Part shown: piece by piece, positions 61,801 through 64,000 of the stretch
Layout: each line of letters opens with the position of its first letter
Position numbering within the stretch: position 1 is the stretch's first letter
Assembly: GCF_051014685.1 (NCBI RefSeq)
Contig: NC_135061.1
Coordinates: 6,868,029 to 6,932,028 of the forward strand
DNA length: 64,000 nucleotides
Direction: 5' to 3'
From: Ptiloglossa arizonensis
Lineage: Eukaryota; Arthropoda; Insecta; Hymenoptera; Colletidae
Translations under genes and position numbers: made by a program
Notes under the pieces: generated by a model
The model's input: only the letters and a program-made list of their open reading frames with translations
What the model was told of the DNA's origin: nothing
The model's database searches: none

Positions 61801-64000
61801 TGTTTCTTCAGTTTTACTCCAAAATCTGAATTTTTTTCAACAAACAATGACTTATATAAATACCTAGACGCGTTACGAATTACTCTAACCAATTTTCACT
61901 AAAAGTGATCAATTGTGTACACAGGGCGATGCATTACCTCCGAAACACTTTACATGTACTTCTGTTGTCGTTTCCTAGTAATTAAAAAATGATCAAGAAA
62001 CAACAATATTGTGACCTCTTGAAAAACTACTCTCGACAAACGAATCAAACTACTCGCATATGTAATAAATATCGATGCGAATAAATTGAATATAAAGTTG
62101 AACGACGCTTGGCGATCGAAGCTTCCATTTTCACTTTTATCCATCTGAAACGGATCCACGAGACTGCACGGTTGAGATTTATAAACCGAAGGAGCAGCAG
62201 TCGCAGCCGGTTAGGAAACAGTATGGTAATTCGCCGTAAGCATTTCTGCGAACGGCGGCGATTATAAGGAACGTGGTGGGACCTTTAAATCCTCTTGCAA
62301 AAGCCAGCGTCATTTACGGTTTAGCGAAGTAACGGGAAGAAGCGCGCGACGAATCGAGAATGAGACGAGGAACTCGTTATTAGATGTTCTCGAGTTTCGT
62401 GAAACCACCTGCCAAGTGACCTTTCGTCAGAAATTCTTCCCCTTTTAACCACCGACGATCATACTTGTCAATCAATCCAACTGTACACGCGGCTTCGTGT
62501 TGCATTCGATCAGTACCCAGCCACTCTTGCAGGAAATGTTTCTATTTGTTGATTCGCTCGAGGATAAACAGGTGGACGACCATAGGATATCCCGATAGAT
62601 ATCTCGATCCTCGTAACGAAACGTATACACGCGGTTTCTAACTTTGGTAAACGTAACCTCGATAATTGCAAACCTCGTTTGTTGCACCGTGTTGACGAAT
62701 GGAAAGGACTTGGCAACGAACGAACCTGGCGATGAAAGTAACAGGTAATAGTAATCGTGGTTAATACAGATGTACTGTACAAGTGTGGTTACCTCGATCG
62801 TTTCATAAACCTTGTTACTTGCAGAAATGTTCACTTCCCCTTTTCCTACAATTATCGAGGTTCTACAGGTATAAACTTAACCAGATGACACACAGACTGT
62901 CGATTTCATTTCATAGAATTTTCACTGGGATGTAAGTTTTCTCTCAATTTACACTTTGAATCCACAATTATAATCCGCTAAATACCACTATTACAATCAA
63001 AACAAAAGTAATTTTCTATTTTACTTGTACGCGATTTAAAGTATCTCTGAATAACTGAATGAATCGAATGTCGTCTGAGAAATATATCTAGCATTTAAAC
63101 AATATTTCTTCGTACTCCTGAATAACAATATTGACACGTGAAGGTCGTGCCTCGGAAAATGGCTTCTCAGTGGCGTATGTACGACGTTACAGTTGACGTG
63201 TTGGCGAAACTCGTAAGAAGAAACAGAAATGCGAACGAGCCAACTTTGACAAACGTTGCAGGTAGATCGGATTATGGGTTTAGATTATCCCAGGTAGATT
63301 CGAATCTAAGAGTTCGAGCGGATTAATTCCGTGGAAATGTACAGCATTTTGCATAGTAAAAGTGTCGAGCAATTTTCGTCGGCACTTTCGAGACGATTAT
63401 CTAACCAGGTGGTCAAGGAGTGCATGGTGATTGCATCTCGATTTTCTTTTCGGATGAAAAAATCGTTCCCAATAAAGGAGCATTAATGGCGAAATACAAG
63501 AGCGTTTTTCCGTTTCTTCGATCGACTAGGCGGTCGATTATTATTACAAAAAGCCATTGGGTTTTTGTTCGAAGATTTTCGATAGTTTTTGCTTCGATGT
63601 TTCGGTAGGATGACGATCTCGGAGTCGGGATCCTCTGGATCGTGAACCGCTTTCTCGCTTCGCTCGTCCGGCTCAATTCTTTCTACGTTCGAGCCGGCGG
63701 ATCGACCTCGATCGATTTGCTCTCTCGAGATTGTCCCTCGATCATCTCAAATCGATTCGAACGAGTATCCTGATTGCCTGGACGCCTCGATTTTCGGCGC
63801 TGGTCGACGTGCGAGTCCGACCGGTCGAGCCATGGAATTTCTACGAAACGCGGCAAGGTTACTTATCGAATTTGTTTATGCAGTGCGGTTAAACAATCCG
63901 GCAAAAACGGCCGGGCTACCGTGTCATTATTCAAAAGAAACAAACCAACCCATCGGGGAATTATTTTACCAAGAAGTTCATCGAAGGACACCTTGGTGTA

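Larger units (their letters stand above)
50336..64000. other. Long non-coding stretch, probably intron or flank of the Runx gene
   Basis: No Runt-domain exon or other recognisable protein was seen. The 55.2-55.6, 57.0-57.8 and 58.2-61.0 kb parts are GC- and CpG-rich with many overlapping frames on both strands (up to 221 codons), which is typical of chance frames in such DNA. The rest is AT-rich. Repeats at 51095, 52371, 56274 and 58835 are listed separately. Confidence 0.5.

Overview
This window looks like a stretch of insect nuclear chromosome, most likely from a hymenopteran. That assignment is an inference from the overall AT-rich but CpG-tolerant composition, short GT-AG introns, sparse multi-exon genes and very long non-coding gaps; the species cannot be named from sequence alone. 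There are no bacterial, viral or organellar genes, no CRISPR array, no rRNA, and no tRNA that I could recognise.

Four protein-coding loci can be supported. (1) Minus strand, about 4.0-5.98 kb: a small multi-pass membrane protein with a rhodopsin-like GPCR layout, at least two well-supported exons with matching phases and a doubtful last exon. (2) Minus strand, 22.3-25.35 kb: a complete nine-exon DPY19-family C-mannosyltransferase (683 residues as joined here). (3) Plus strand, 26.16-41.78 kb: a 22-exon homologue of ARFGEF3/BIG3, the Sec7-related 'brefeldin A-inhibited GEF protein 3' (2195 residues as joined, against roughly 2.18 thousand in vertebrates). Genes 2 and 3 are head to head and share about 0.8 kb of upstream DNA. 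(4) Minus strand, 49.87-50.34 kb: the last coding exon of a Runt-domain (RUNX/lozenge class) transcription factor ending in the Groucho-binding VWRPY; I do not see its Runt-domain exons, which probably lie beyond the right edge.

Layout: 1-4.0 kb non-coding; 4.0-6.0 kb GPCR-like gene; 6.0-22.1 kb gene-poor DNA with many decayed tandem duplications, a strong hairpin at 9.65-9.77 kb, a TATA-box with a short secreted-peptide-like ORF at 11.8-12.1 kb, and an isolated coding-like segment at 13.6-13.95 kb; 22.1-41.9 kb the divergent DPY19/BIG3 gene pair; 42-49.8 kb non-coding; 49.9-50.3 kb Runx terminal exon; 50.4-64 kb non-coding, plausibly intron or flank of the Runx gene.

The main points of interest are inside BIG3: a GC-AG intron, a second 3'-terminal exon that would give a 1621-residue short isoform, a 99-nt stopless final intron that is in frame, and a Sec7 motif whose catalytic glutamate position is not conserved. 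Two short TTAA-flanked inverted-repeat elements (piggyBac-like MITEs) sit in introns of BIG3 and DPY19. I found no convincing undescribed multi-gene system; the window is an ordinary animal chromosomal region with several splice-level and repeat-level oddities.
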